Counted from the first letter of the stretch, positions 22,801-34,809 are shown. The stretch: DNA of 64,000 bases from Histoplasma ohiense (GCA_017607445.1 JAEVHH010000006.1:1488001-1552000), one strand, 5' to 3'. Notes: generated from the letters alone by a model not told the origin. Translations and numbers: made by a program.

Positions 22801-23800
22801 GCAGTCTGCTGTTTATCAAAGAGCTGTAGTCTGTTCTTGTTGCACTGACTTGCTGACTGTCTGAGCTGCAGCTAGAAGATTCTGAGTGAAGCATCAGATC
22901 AGATCATCAAACTGTGCTGCATTCTCAACTCTATCTAAGCAAGATATATTCATCATGAGATCTCTGATAAGATCTGCAAAGAGCTTCAGCTGAGAGTCTG
23001 TGATCTTAATCTGAGCTCTGCTCTGCTGTGTCTGAGATGTTGTCAGCAGTATAGTAATTATAGACTGATGATCTGAGCCACAGTGTAAATCTTGACACAC
23101 TGAAATGAAAGTAAAGATCATATTGAAGAAGATAAGATCAATCACATAATCTGCTGTATAAATTGAAATGTCTATCTCTTTCACAAAGTTCATTCTGTGT
23201 TCACTGACTCACTGAACAAGCTTCCCTTCTCAGTGCAGATTCACTGTCTCTGATTCAAAAGCATCATATCATACATTGAAATCCCCATCTACTAGACAGC
23301 AGACTGATGGGCTCAAATTGATCAGATAGTTTATGACTGTGTCTGTCTCAGACTATCTGTACACATTGAGAATGTGGCAGTCATTGACACTGATTCACAG
23401 CAGATCTCTGCTTTGCACAGATTGATATTGCTGTGCTCTTATCTTTGAACTTTTGTATATGTATGTCATGATTCAGAGCCTCTTCTTCTCTCACTGCTTC
23501 AGATTAATGTCATCCCAGCAGTCTATGAATGCAAAGCACTCATATGCTGAATGATTAGAAGTTTTGATATTAGAATGTGTGTAAGACTTCTGTATACAGA
23601 TCACTTCACAGCTCTGCTTGAAAGCAAACTGTAGAGCTGCTGTGTGACAGAGAACTGCTCTGATTGTATTTGCTCAAAAGATCTGCAGAGAGTGATTTTT
23701 CTACTGATTGTTTCTGCAGCATCAGCTATGTTGCTGATGTTGATATTCTAGTATGAGAAGTCATTTAATGAGCTGTTGTTAAAGTTCATCTGTGGAATGA
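19870..23800 (-). pseudogene. LINE-a ORF2: endonuclease, reverse transcriptase, RNase H
   Basis: ORF2 nicks DNA and reverse-transcribes the element RNA. The AP-type endonuclease is recognised by a GDFNV-type motif near 23280 and by VIDLIFFN and HCGSDHQSI in the open piece 22894-23193. RT has a YTDDL catalytic box near 21755. An RNase H domain follows at about 20420-20690, equivalent to 61090-61400 of LINE-b. Many TGA codons break it. ORF1 and ORF2 appear to be in different frames. Exact ends are not defined. Confidence 0.75.
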
Positions 23801-23912
23801 GATTGAAGAATCTCAGATCTGTTGTCTGCATGCTGAGACTAGATTATTCTTTGACTGTTTGACTATACTACTGCTCTGCTGTGTGAGCTGAGCATTGCCT
23901 GATGCAGATCAT

Positions 23913-25475
23913 CTGTCAGATGATGTTCTCTTCACTGATGAAGCTCTGAGTAGCCACCCACTTGCAGAATGCTAGCCTGATAGACTGTGTTGACTGAGTT
24001 GATTGAGTGAATGATGTAGATATCATCACTGCAATCATTGATGCTGGCTGTGCTGATGATGATTGCCACTTCTGAGCATCTCTGTGATATCTGTTGCCAA
24101 GACAGCAGACAGCTGCTAGCTTCTTTTGAGTTAGACATCTGAGAATGTCATTCACACACCTGAGTGTGGCAGAACAGTGCTGATGCTCAGCTGAGTAGAG
24201 TTGACAGCAGTTGACACACTGTGATACTCTTTTGCACTCCACATCTGTTGACCTCTTGTGCTGACTTGTGGGCTTGCTGCAGTTGGAGCATCTTGTCAGT
24301 TGCACACACTTTAATGAGTGGCAGTATCTCTGACATTCTGAGTCATGTCTTACTGTCAGTGGCCTTTTCTCAATGAGTCTGACCCTCTCACTGGCATTGA
24401 AGAGTGAGAAGTCTTTCACTGAAATGAGGAAGAAGACAATTCATGTAATCTTTCTCATCTTGAGATTCACTTCATATCACAAGAATTGACAGCTCACTGA
24501 TTTTATCTTTGTCTGAGTCAGAATCTCTCTCTCAATCATTTTGTCTGTGGGGATTCTTGTCTCTTCTCAGTCCTGAACAAATTTCAGAACTTCTGGAACA
24601 GTATAATTGTACCACTGCTCTGATAGTTGAATCTCTGTGATGTCAAGAACTTCACAGAGAGTAGCTACTGTCTTCTCAGTGATCAGAGCATCACATATGT
24701 CTCTGTTGCTTGATGTAATTGCTCAATCTGTTCTGATGAGCTTCATCTTTGACACATTAGCCATGTCTCTCACCCTCTGAATGTTTGCAATGATTGCCTG
24801 CTGCACAGTATATGACTGCAGCTGAGTGATTCATTTCTCTGATTGAAGAATGATGAGAACTTGTGAGTTCTTCTGCTGTTTTGTGCTCTCTGTGAAACTT
24901 CTTGACTGACTGATGTTCTTGAGCTGCAGATCAGCTTCACTAGCTCTGTCAGCTGAGAAAGCTACAGTCTTGACAGAGATAGCTTCAGAGAGAACAGAAT
25001 TTTTCCTCTTCTGTGTAATGTCTGTTCAGATAGTCAGCTCTCTCACAGTTGTCTTCACTGAATTTGACTGTGGGTGAGTGTCTGAGGCAGCACTCTCTCT
25101 CAGAGTTGATGCTGTGCTCAGATCTGCTGTCATATATGTGATGAATCTTTCACAGAAGATTTGAACAAAGTTCTGACTGACTGACTGCTTCTTCTTCTCA
25201 ATTCAGCTGTTCAGAGTCTTTGTCAATCTGATGAGAGTCTTCTGCTGCAGATTCTGTTGCTGTTGAGCCTTCTCAAACTGCTTCTGTAGCTGAGAGATGG
25301 CTGTGAGAATGCTGTCACTGACTTCTTTGAGAACTGAAGAAGACATTGTAACAGTCTTTCTCTGTCTCTTGCCAGTCTTTTCAGTAACAAAATTGACTGG
25401 TGACTCTGGCTTCAGTGGCCTGGTGTAGGCTGTGTCAATGTCCTTGGGTGGACAGGAGGGCATTGAGGGCTCCAT
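23913..25475 (-). pseudogene. LINE-a ORF1, zinc-knuckle RNA-binding protein
   Basis: ORF1 proteins bind the element RNA. ATG 25475 (MEPSMPSCPP) was chosen; two in-frame GTG codons lie just upstream. The frame is continuous without indels to the TGA at 23913-23915 (520 codons), with TGA interruptions mostly in the middle. A Gln-rich coiled-coil-like segment lies at about residues 50-90. Cys/His clusters at about residues 375-450 include ECQRYC, CSNCSKPTSQH and CVNCCQLYSAEHQHC, the zinc knuckles usual in fungal LINE ORF1. The end of the protein is uncertain because TGA is also the decay codon. Confidence 0.8.
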
Positions 25476-25642
25476 GACCACTCAACCTGTGCAGTACACA
25501 CACATAGAGTAATCACAGAGGGTGTGTGATGATGTTGAATGGGTTGAAGGGTTAAAATTATATGAAAAACAGTTAGAAAATGGAAAAATTCAAATGTACC
25601 CCTATGTTCATGGGTAGTTGTAAGGATGAGCACTCTGATGCT

Positions 25643-26256
25643 GCAATCATTCAATTCAGATAAGCATACAATTCTTGAAACAGACATCTCAGATTATGTA
25701 GTAGATGAAGCACTGATGCAATATGATAACAAAAATATTCTACAACTCTGTGTCTTCATCTCAAAAAAAATGTCACTCACTGAATGCAACTACAAGATCT
25801 ACAACAAGAAGCTTCTAGCAATCATACAATGTCTCAAAGAATGAGAGTTCAAACTTATGAGCATTGAAAAGTTTGAAATTGTTATCAATCATAAGAACTT
25901 AGAGTACTTCACAATCACTCATAAGCTCACTGAAAGGCATATGCATTGGTCATTGTTTCTTAGCCATTTTTCATTCACAATTTATTATCAATCTGAAGTA
26001 GAGAACACTCTTGCAGATACTCTGTCTCACTGAGAATAAGATATATCATCTGATGATTTGAACAACAGATGGAAACACTGAGAGCATCAGTTAATCAACC
26101 CTGCAATTATAGAAAGTTCTACACAATCAGACAAACCTCACATACATGTCAATCAGTTCCAAGCTCAAGAACCCTCACTTGAAGAACAATGAAAACTAGC
26201 AGCAGAAGCAGATGAATTCTGACAACAAGTCATCAAAGTCATACAAAACAGAGCAT
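25643..26256 (+). pseudogene. Gy1-b pol, RNase H segment
   Basis: Continues RT from 18920. The RNase H region reads ILETDISDYVVDEALMQYDN, SLTECNYKIYNKKLLAI and KNLEYFTITHKLTERH, the latter being typical Ty3/gypsy motifs (longest open piece 25626-25844). It is broken by TGA and cut at agcat (26252-26256), the Gy2-b target site; pol resumes at 33405 as integrase. Confidence 0.8.
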
Positions 26257-26527
26257 TGTAATAGACGCAACAGAGATATCTATATTAGGAAATAGCTATG
26301 TGGCGATAGAAGAACACAGAACACGCCAGAATTAATGAGGAGGGACATAGTGCACAGCACCATAGACGGCCATAGCACATGGTGGTCGCCTATATAATGC
26401 TCACTGATATCCATAGATATTAGGAGATCAGTGATTAGCTTTGAATAATAGAGATTGCTACCTTCTTAACATTCTACATGCATACTTCACACTACTTCCA
26501 TAATTATATCTACAACCATCTCTTACA
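26257..26527 (+). repeat. Gy2-b 5' LTR
   Basis: Starts tgtaatagacgc and ends tctcttaca. A TATA box, ctatataatg, is near 26389-26398. The self-priming segment agtgattag at 26430-26438 lies about 35 bp downstream, where the transcript should begin, and faces ctaattgct at 26531-26539 just after the LTR. Both derive from agCGattag / ctaatCGct if one CpG decay in each is undone. This LTR keeps more CpG than the 3' copy, so decay differs within one element. Confidence 0.85.
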
Positions 26528-26632
26528 ATTCTAATTGCTCTAAACTTTATTTGAGTGGTCTGTTGTTACACACACCTACAATAAAGCATGCAATGTTAGT
26601 TAAAACATGCAACATTAGTTAAAACACACAAG

Positions 26633-27691
26633 ATGGTTTCAACATGTGCAAGATTCCTTGAAAACCAACCTGAATCTTCTACTGTCTCTGATGATCACAA
26701 TGCATGTTTGCAACAGTTGAATGATCAAATTTGTGAATGAGAGCAGCAATTAGCTATTCTGCATGCACAACAGCAGCTCAATGAGTTGAAAGCACAGATT
26801 CATGAAGATACTCTCATCAAGCCTCAATTAACTCAGAATATCACCACAGAACTGCCGCAAAATCGATCTGCAAACAATACAGATGATGATAATGAAACAC
26901 CACTGAGGTTGAAGATTAAGAACTATTATCAAGGAAAAAATATGTTAGAATTCAAGAACTATAAAGATCACATGTTGACTCTCTTTACATGCCATTGCTG
27001 ATATTATTGAAAGAAAGAACACAAGATAAATGATGCTAAACTCTATCTTGACACCCACATTAAGCAGAAGTGGTTGAATTTTGTATCATTATATGAGAGA
27101 TGTGGAGGAGCAACACCATTGACTTTTGATGATATGTTATCACACCTAGAAATGCAAATTAACGATCCACAGAACCAGCACTGATTAGCAAGTCAAAAAT
27201 TTCAAAATGTGAAGCAACAAGAATGACAATCAATACACAATTTCTCTAAATATCTCAAAGACTGAGAATACTACTTACCCCCATATAGCAAAGAACAAAG
27301 AATGAATAACTTGCATAGTAAAACATTGAAGATATTACACACTGAACTCAATCATTGAAATCAAGAGCCTCAGAACTACAAAGAGTTGCTTTGAACTCTA
27401 CAGACTCTCAAGAAAAATATGTCAGAGTGACAGCATGCTATTCACAAAGAAAGATCTGTGATATTCATAGAGAATCAGCATCATTCTGATAAATCTAGCA
27501 ATCATTGAAACAAGAGAAAATGAGAGGAACAAACAGATTCAACTGAACAAATCAAGAAAGATAAATATAACTGAATGAAGAAGTGTTCTCACTGTCATAA
27601 AAAGGGTCATGTCACAAATGATTGTTGGATGTTACACTCTGAAAAGTGCAATCAAGTTCAACAAGCAAAAAATCAACAATTCCAATTGTAG
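26633..27691 (+). pseudogene. Gy2-b gag
   Basis: ATG 26633 to TAG 27689-27691, 353 codons. The zinc knuckle CSHCHKKGHVTNDC is encoded at 27584-27625. The slippery heptamer A AAA AAT (27667-27673) is correctly phased 15 nt before the TAG, and pol continues in the -1 frame. Both the heptamer and the TAG are conserved in Gy2-a (52334-52340 and 52356-52358). Several TGA codons interrupt it. Confidence 0.85.
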
Positions 27692-30600
27692 GAGCAGCTG
27701 CTGCATTGGGAATACAAACAACTAGACTGCAAGATAAATGATTATTGACAATGAATACATGAATACTGACAGAAGTGAGATGGTCGATGGTGTGGACACT
27801 AGTGGATTCTGATGCAGATGTGAACTTTGTGTCCCACACCTGGGCATCAAAATATTTCTCAAAGGCAGAAGATAAATCAAAAGTAGTGAAAGCAGTTGAT
27901 AATCATAAGATTAAATTATATGAACAACAAAGAGCTGCAATGAAGATTATCAATGACAAACATATTCTTTGAGAAGGATTCCACCATTTCAAAGAAGTCA
28001 ATATTAGTGGATATGATGTAATTTTGAGCATGCCATGATTGGAAGCTGTGAACTCTGATATTGACTGAGTGTGAAGATGCTGAATCTATAGAAAAGCATC
28101 AAATATTAACCACATACATCTGAATACTGCTAAAGAATTTGCAACACTAATTGATGATGGCAATATTATATTCACTGCTTTATCATTATGAGCTGCAAGT
28201 GCAGCAACTGAGCCAAATATCCCAGATGATTATAAAGATTATCTTGATGTATTTCAAGAAGACATATCTGATGTGGAACACACACCTCACAATCATGCCA
28301 TAGACCTCAAACCTGGCAAGGAACCCTCATACCAATTGATATATAACTTATCACCTCAAGAACTCTCCATCCTCCAAGAATATATTGAAAAAGTGTTAGA
28401 GAAGAATTGGATATGTCCATCCAAGAGCCCAGCAGACACATCAGTATTATTCACACCCAAGAAAGATGGAACCCTGCATCTTTGTGTGGATTATTGAGGA
28501 TTGAATGAAATAACAGTCAAGAATCAATATCCACTGCCCTTGATAAGTGAAATACTTGATAGATTAGCAGGTGCCAAAATATATACACAGCTGAACCTTA
28601 GAGACACATATCATAGAATTCACATACAAGCAGAGGATGAATGAAAAACAGCATTTCAAACATAATATGAACACTTTGAATATCTAGTCTTATCTTTTGA
28701 ACTAATCAATGCCCCTGTGATCTTTCAATCTTATATCAACAAAGCCCTCAGTGACCTTTTAGATGTATATTGCATGGCTTATCTTGACAATATCATAATC
28801 TATTCAAACACACTTGATGAACATGTCGTCCATGTTAAGAATGTGCTGGAATGGTTAAGGCGATGGAGACTATATACCAAACTTAGTAAGTGTACATTCC
28901 ACACAACAGAAATTGGATTTTTGGGTTTGTGATTACCACACAGAGCATTACTGTCAAGAAATACTGTGTTGACATGATTCTAGATTGACCAGAACCACAA
29001 ACTATAAATGAATTGCAAATATTTCTAGAATTCATCAATTTCTATCATCAATTCATATACAAGTTCTCAATAATAACAGCACCTCTGACTGAATTGTTAA
29101 AAGGTTACAAAATGAAAAGGGGGAAGAATAATGCATCTGTTCAGTTAGACAAAAACTGCAAGCACACAATTTTGCAGTTAAAAGAATGCTTTACAAAAGC
29201 ACCATTGTTGATCCACTTTGATCTGCAGTGAAAACTCTGTATAGAAACAGATGGATCTGGTGTTGCAATCACTGCAGTAATATCACAATTAATGAATGAT
29301 AGTCACTGACACCTGATCATGTTTTGGTCTAGAAAGCTCACAGAAACAGAAAGACATTATCAAACATATGATCTAGAAATGTTGTCAATTGTAGAAGCTT
29401 TCAGACAATGGCATCACTACTTACATGATAGCAGACATCCAATAACTGTTTTATCTGACCATGCCAACCTCCAGCACTTCATGATGACAAAGCAGCTAAA
29501 TGAGTGTCAGATTCACTGAATGAAAATACTCTCAGCATTCAATTTTGAAATAGAGCACCATTCTGAGAAAAATAATCCCACAGATGTATCAAGTTGTCAC
29601 TCAGATTTTGTAAAACATACAGCTTTCTTGACAGAGCTCTCTACTCTGCAAGAGAAGCTGTGTAAGAAGATCTTTAAATCACTAAAGACAAAAGAAAACA
29701 CAAAGTTAAATCAATGTATCAAGATAGTGTGAAAAGATCTGCAAGCTAATGAAAATTGTTGGGTGAAGAGACTTATAGTCATCAATGACAACAATGTCTG
29801 CAGAATAAAGAACACATCTGCAGATGAGAATGAGGTCACAGACATTACAGAGTTAAATCTAGAGACTCTGATGCCACAGATTCTAACTGTCAAGGTATTT
29901 GAGTCTGAGACAGTCTATTGCAAAGAGATAGCTGAATCTATCATTGAACTCTTACTGCAGATTCAGAATAGAGATGCCAGCACATCTGAACTCCACAGAA
30001 GACTAGAGATGAGTGACACTAGTATAGATAATCATTCAATCTGAGCAGTAGATAAAGATGGCCTGCTCAGAAAAGATGATAAAGTCTACATATCACAAAA
30101 CAAAACTGTAAGATATGAAATAATGAAAATGAACCACAATGATCCCCAAGATGGCCATTTTGAATGTGACAAAACCATTAAAGTGATCAAATGCAAGTAC
30201 TTGTGGCATGATATGAGCAATGAGATTGCAGAATATGTGAGAACTTGCAATGTTTGCCAACACATCAAGATATCACAGCACAAGCTGTATGGGTTGCTAC
30301 AACCACATTCAGTGCCAGATAAGAAATGGCATACAATTAGCATGGACTTTATTGAAGGCCTGTCAGATAATAAAAAGAGAAGTCAAACCTATAATACTAT
30401 TGTTGTATTTGTTGATTTATTCATCAAATGAGCCATAATTGTGCTCACATCTTCAGAGCTAGATGCAGAAGGACTTATAGACATTATTATATGAAGGATT
30501 GCAAAGAACTTTGATCTATCTGTGAACATTATTAGCAATCAAGATTCATTAATAAATAGCAAGTTTTGGTCAACATTGTGTTACCTGCTTCATATCCAAC

Positions 30601-31421
30601 AAAAATTATCGACAGCATTCCACCCACAAACCAACAGCCAGACAGAACAATTGAACCAGATGATTGAACATTATCTTCACACATATTGCAGCTACCAGCA
30701 AGATAATTGAATAGAATGGATTCCCCTGGCACAATGGGCATATAACAACATCTTCCACACATCAATGAAAATAACACCATCTGAAGCAATGATCAGCCGA
30801 CCAACTGAACTTCACATAGACATGAAATCCTCAAGCACAGACACATCAAAATCAGCAATGAAACAAGTGGAACAGATGAAGCAAACAGAGAACAAAATCT
30901 GAGAATGTCTGAAAGCTGTCAAAGCAGCTGAGAAAAAGTATTACAATCAGCATCATATATCAAAAAGCTTTAAGATAGAGAACTGAGTAATGCTGCATGC
31001 AAAAAATATATCCATCTTGCAACCCTCACTCAAACTAGATCATCAATTTTTGAGTCTCTTTCAAATAATTGATATCCACAGTACACAGATGTACAAACTG
31101 AAACTCATGCTGCAATATAAAGAAATTTATCTCATATTTCATGTTTCCCTTCTTGAACTATATCACACGCGCGACAGACAAATCCCACAAGCAGAATCAA
31201 TAATTATAGACATGCAAAAGAAATGAAAAGTTGAAGCTATATTAGACAAGCATCAGTACCACAGTCAAACACAATATCTTGTCAAATGAAAAGATTGTAC
31301 AGACACAGATAATTCTTGGAAATCTGAGAAAAACTTGATGAACAGCCAGAAGTACTTGAAACAGTTTAATAAAATCTATCAGAAGTCAGTCAATAAATGA
31401 AAACAAAGAAGACAATGATAA
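27668..31421 (+). pseudogene. Gy2-b pol: protease, RT, RNase H, integrase, chromodomain
   Basis: Protease LVDSDADVNFVS at about 27787-27822 (family DSG, here DSD). RT begins near 28270 (FTPKKDGTLHLCVDY at about 28450-28493); the active site reads YLDN instead of YLDD near 28779-28790. A 1-nt deletion near 28928 (FLG box) shifts the frame. RNase H has ETDGSGVAI and LSDHANLQHF (29245-29480). Integrase has an HHCC finger (30130-30262, ending CNVCQ) and the catalytic triad in SMDFIEG, SNQD and TNSQTEQLN. A chromodomain-like segment is at about 31225-31370 (VEAILDKHQ, YLVK, SWKSEKNLMN). The stop TAA is at 31419-31421. Around ten TGA interrupt it. Confidence 0.85.
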
Positions 31422-31434
31422 CTGCTGAATATAC

Positions 31435-32585
31435 TTATTCCACTCAGAGATTAAAAAACAGATCTGCCTCAGCTTGGCCAGTGTCATTCAAGAAATTGTC
31501 ATCAAGACAAACCTGCTTATTATTCTGAATTTCCTCAACTGATGAAGCACAACATTTCAATGATGATTTGAGAGCTGTGATCAGTGATGTAACCACTGAG
31601 ATCTCATCAATCATCATTTCAGCTGGAGTCTCAGAAGAACTGTCTCATTGAATCTCTCAGATCTTCACAGCAAAGAATCTAATCACTGCAGTCACAGCAC
31701 TCTGCAAAATGTTAATGTTCAAAGCATTCACATCAGTGACAATTAAATCCTCAGTAGTGTTGATAATCATCTGAGTCAATTCAATGGCATCCACTGACAT
31801 CTAATAGAAAGTTAATATTATATACTGTAAAAACATTTGTTTTGAATAATAACTTACTGAAATGCAGATGTGCTTTGTCACTGAGCAGTGCTTGCATTTT
31901 TTGCATCAATTCTCAGCAGACTCACAATGATGATGAGGAGACATTGTCAAATATCAAATACAATGACAGCAATATGCTGCTGCATTTCTTTCTAACACTT
32001 CAATGAGACTGTTCACTTCCTCATCTTCACCTACATTATCAGCCAACTCAAATAACATATCAAGATCTTGGCCCAGCAAGAATGACACTGATGTAATAAC
32101 AGAATACAAAAACATGCTTTCTGAAACACTGCTATGATCAAATGCCACACTCTGCTGTGACAACAGATCATCAGAGTTCATATAGAATTCTAGAACCTCA
32201 TCTGTGTTCTTGTAGATCTGCATATCAAGTACAAACCTCACAATAGCAGTTTGATACATGACAAATCTCTCATTCAGAACTTCATCAGAGAGCAGCATTT
32301 TGTGAAATTCATTGATCAAAGATTGACTGATTTCATGAAAGCACTCAGACATCTATAATCTGTTAGTACTCTTAACAATCTCAGTTTAAGAAAACTTACA
32401 GCAGCACAACTTCTATTTGATATATGACAGATGTGACAGTGTGTCTGTCCATTGTTCACAAAGCAAGAATATACTGAAGAGTTCTGCAACCTCTCCAGAC
32501 AACCCAAGCAAATGCTCTCAATGACAGACAGCATATCACTCTTCATAGACTCCAAACCAGCAACAGAAACAGCTGATTCTGACAT
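31435..32585 (-). pseudogene. antisense three-exon cysteine-rich gene inside Gy2-b
   Basis: I do not recognise this protein. On the minus strand: exon 1 32585-32400 (62 codons from ATG), intron 32399-32353 (47 nt, GTAAGT...TACTAAC...TAG), exon 2 32352-31858 (165 codons), intron 31857-31801 (57 nt, GTAAGT...TAG), exon 3 31800-31435. Both introns are phase 0, giving about 348 residues. Cysteine motifs: CLGC and HCHICH in exon 1; YCCHC and CKKCKHC at the end of exon 2, suggesting zinc binding. TGA codons lie in exon 2 (31954 and one further on) and exon 3 (two), all of the decay type. It meets pol tail to tail with 13 nt between. It may be a captured host gene or an accessory gene of the element. 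Confidence 0.7.
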
Positions 32586-33128
32586 TCTATCATAACTTTA
32601 ATCAGTATCAAAACCTTGTTCAAAGAAGAAGAAGAAGCAAAAGCAACAAGAAAGAAAAACAGATATTGAAGATTGAAACCAATATTGCAATGTTGATCAA
32701 AGAGATTGCAACAACACAAAACTCAACCCAAAATGAAAAATGCAACCATGCAATCAAAACTTCGAATTTCACAATAAAAATCATATAGAAAGATACAGCA
32801 TACTTTGTTTGATAAATTCATGTATTCTTTTTTAATAAAAAATTGTTGGTGGTGATGTTGGTGATGATTTTCAGTGGAGTGTGATTTTTGATGCAGAAGT
32901 CAAAGGAAAGAAGTTCAGAAGTTGTGTCTAAATTGTGATTGAACTGCATTGACACTGAAGATGAAAAAACATTCTCTCAAAACAGCAACACTTTGGAATT
33001 AACTTCAACAATTAATTCAGTCTGATTCTGTGAACTCTATACAATATTAACCATGCAGCACATGTTACAAACTTCACACATTGCAGTAAGAAGCTCTGAA
33101 GACCGGGCCTTTGAAGAAAGAAGATAAT
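32586..33128. other. Gy2-b spacer between antisense gene and 3' LTR
   Basis: Likely holds the promoter of the antisense gene (reading left from 32586) and the 3' untranslated region of the element. It is A-rich (a gaagaagaagaagc run near 32628) and ends with a purine-rich tract, gaagaaagaagataat (33113-33128), abutting the LTR. No other gene seen. Confidence 0.6.
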
Positions 33129-33399
33129 TGTAATAGATACAACAGAGATATCTATATTAGAAAATAGCTATGTGATGATAGAAGAACACAGAACACATCA
33201 GAATTAATGAGAAGAAACATAGCACACAGCATCATAGACAGCTGTAGCACATGATGATTGCCTATATAATGCTCACTGATATCTGTAGATATTAGAAGAT
33301 CAGTGATTAGCTTTGAATAATAGAGATTGCTACCTTCTTAACATCCTACGTGCGTACTTCACACTACTCTCATAATTATACCTACAACCATCTCTTACA
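33129..33399 (+). repeat. Gy2-b 3' LTR
   Basis: 271 bp, same length as the 5' LTR. Compared with that copy, many CpG sites here are TG or CA (tagatacaac for tagacgcaac; cacatca for cacgcca), and some GG are GA. Differences are mostly transitions, so they record post-insertion decay. Confidence 0.9.
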
Positions 33400-33404
33400 A
33401 GCAT

Positions 33405-34809
33405 CTTGATTCCCCACAGATATATACTCAAGAACAGATATCTCAGCATATTCAATTGATGATGACAACTGCTTACACTTTTGAGATAGACAATGGATCT
33501 CTGATTCAGAATCTCTACAAACACAGATCATGCAAGAAATTCATAACTCATCAATAATCAGACACTCAGAATGCAAAATTATGTACAACATCATCACTCA
33601 AGAATTCTACTGATCAGATATGTTGAAAGATATACACTGGTTTGTATGCAACTGTGATCACTGTGGCTCAGTGACAGCATGATGTGAATACTGAAAAGAG
33701 ATGCTGAAGTCTCTATCTGTCTCTGACTGAACTTGATATAATATAGCTATTGACTTTGCAGTTTTCTTATCTGAAAGCAGAGGTTCTACAAACATTCTAG
33801 TCATTGTCAATCAACTCAGTAAGAATGTAATACTACAGCTCTGTGACAAGATGAACATCAAAGTAGTTGCAGATGTCTTTGTCAGAAGCTTATTCTATCA
33901 TATACACAGTCTGTCTTCATTCATTGTATCAGATAGAGACAGTCAATTCATCTGCACACTCTGAGCCTGCATATGCCAATTATTAAGAATTGAATGAAAG
34001 TTATCAACAGTGTACCACTCAGAGACTGATGAAGCTATCAAGAGAATAATACAAACAGTAAAGAACATCCTCTGTAAGTTCTGCAATTACACACAAGACA
34101 ACTGAAGCAATCTGCTGTCACACACTGAAATTGCAATTAACAGTCAAGATTTCACTACAACAGATGTAAGCTCATTCTTTCTTCTATATAGATACAACTT
34201 AGAGATTCTGAACTTTCTCAAGACTTCTCAAGAAACCACATACATCTGCAGCTTCATACAGACAGCAGAGAACATTATGAGCAAGCTGAAGAAAGTCTGT
34301 GAATGAGCAGAAGCTTCAATGATCAGTATTCAGCAAGATTATAAAAATTAAACAAACATCAGAAAAAGTTCTGCAATCTGATATTATATAGAAAACAAAG
34401 TCTGACTGAACCTCAAGAACATAAGAATGAACCACCCCTCACATACACTAGATTATCATCACATCAAATATACAGTGAAGAAAGTGCTAGACACACATGA
34501 TTATCAACTCAATACTTCATCTGACATTCACAACATCTTTCATATGAATCTGCTTCAATCTGCAGCTGAGGATCCATTCCCCTCACAGAGAATTTTCAAT
34601 TGACAGCCACTCATCATCATAGAAGAAGACAATAAACTCAAGTGAGAAATCAAAGCAATTCTTGACAATAGAATCAATCATCATCACCACAAATATCTCA
34701 TCAAATGAATAGAATACAATCATTCAATCTAAAAACCTGCATTCATCTTGAAGAACACCACCACCCTCAACATCTACAAGTTCTCACTCACCCCAGTAGA
34801 GGGGGATAA
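33405..34809 (+). pseudogene. Gy1-b pol: integrase and chromodomain-like tail
   Basis: Resumes after Gy2-b. A CDHCG-type finger half lies at about 33650-33665. The integrase core has a VSDRDSQFI motif near 33928-33955 and an acidic region near 34020-34045 (TDEAIK, where the family has TDGQTE). The C-terminal tail KYLIK followed by IEYN (about 34690-34715) is a degenerate chromodomain. The frame appears to run through the polypurine tract (34794-34805), as in Gy1-c. TGA stops are frequent. Confidence 0.75.

Larger units (their letters stand above)
18921..25628 (-). mobile_element. LINE-a, full-length Tad-like non-LTR retrotransposon
   Basis: 6.7 kb on the minus strand, flanked by a perfect 14-bp duplication agcactctgatgct (18907-18920 and 25629-25642) in Gy1-b RT. 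The 3' end carries (CAAA)n, seen as tttg units at 18921-18940, and a terminal hairpin. The 5' end lies at 25628, and its catccttacaactaccc is shared with LINE-b. ORF1 (zinc-knuckle protein) and ORF2 (endonuclease, RT, RNase H) are both decayed. Confidence 0.92.
26257..33399 (+). mobile_element. Gy2-b, complete chromovirus-type LTR retrotransposon
   Basis: 7143 bp with two 271-bp LTRs (26257-26527 and 33129-33399) and TSD agcat (26252-26256 and 33400-33404). Order: 5' LTR, primer-binding site, gag, -1 pol with a chromodomain, an antisense three-exon gene, a purine-rich tract (about 33113-33128), 3' LTR. It is the least decayed of the LTR elements: gag and pol together have one frameshift plus scattered TGA codons. 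Confidence 0.95.

Noticed and set aside
24000..24420. A host zinc-finger gene at 23916-24419.
   Set aside because: It is collinear and in frame with the rest of LINE-a ORF1 and has a homologue at the same place in LINE-b.
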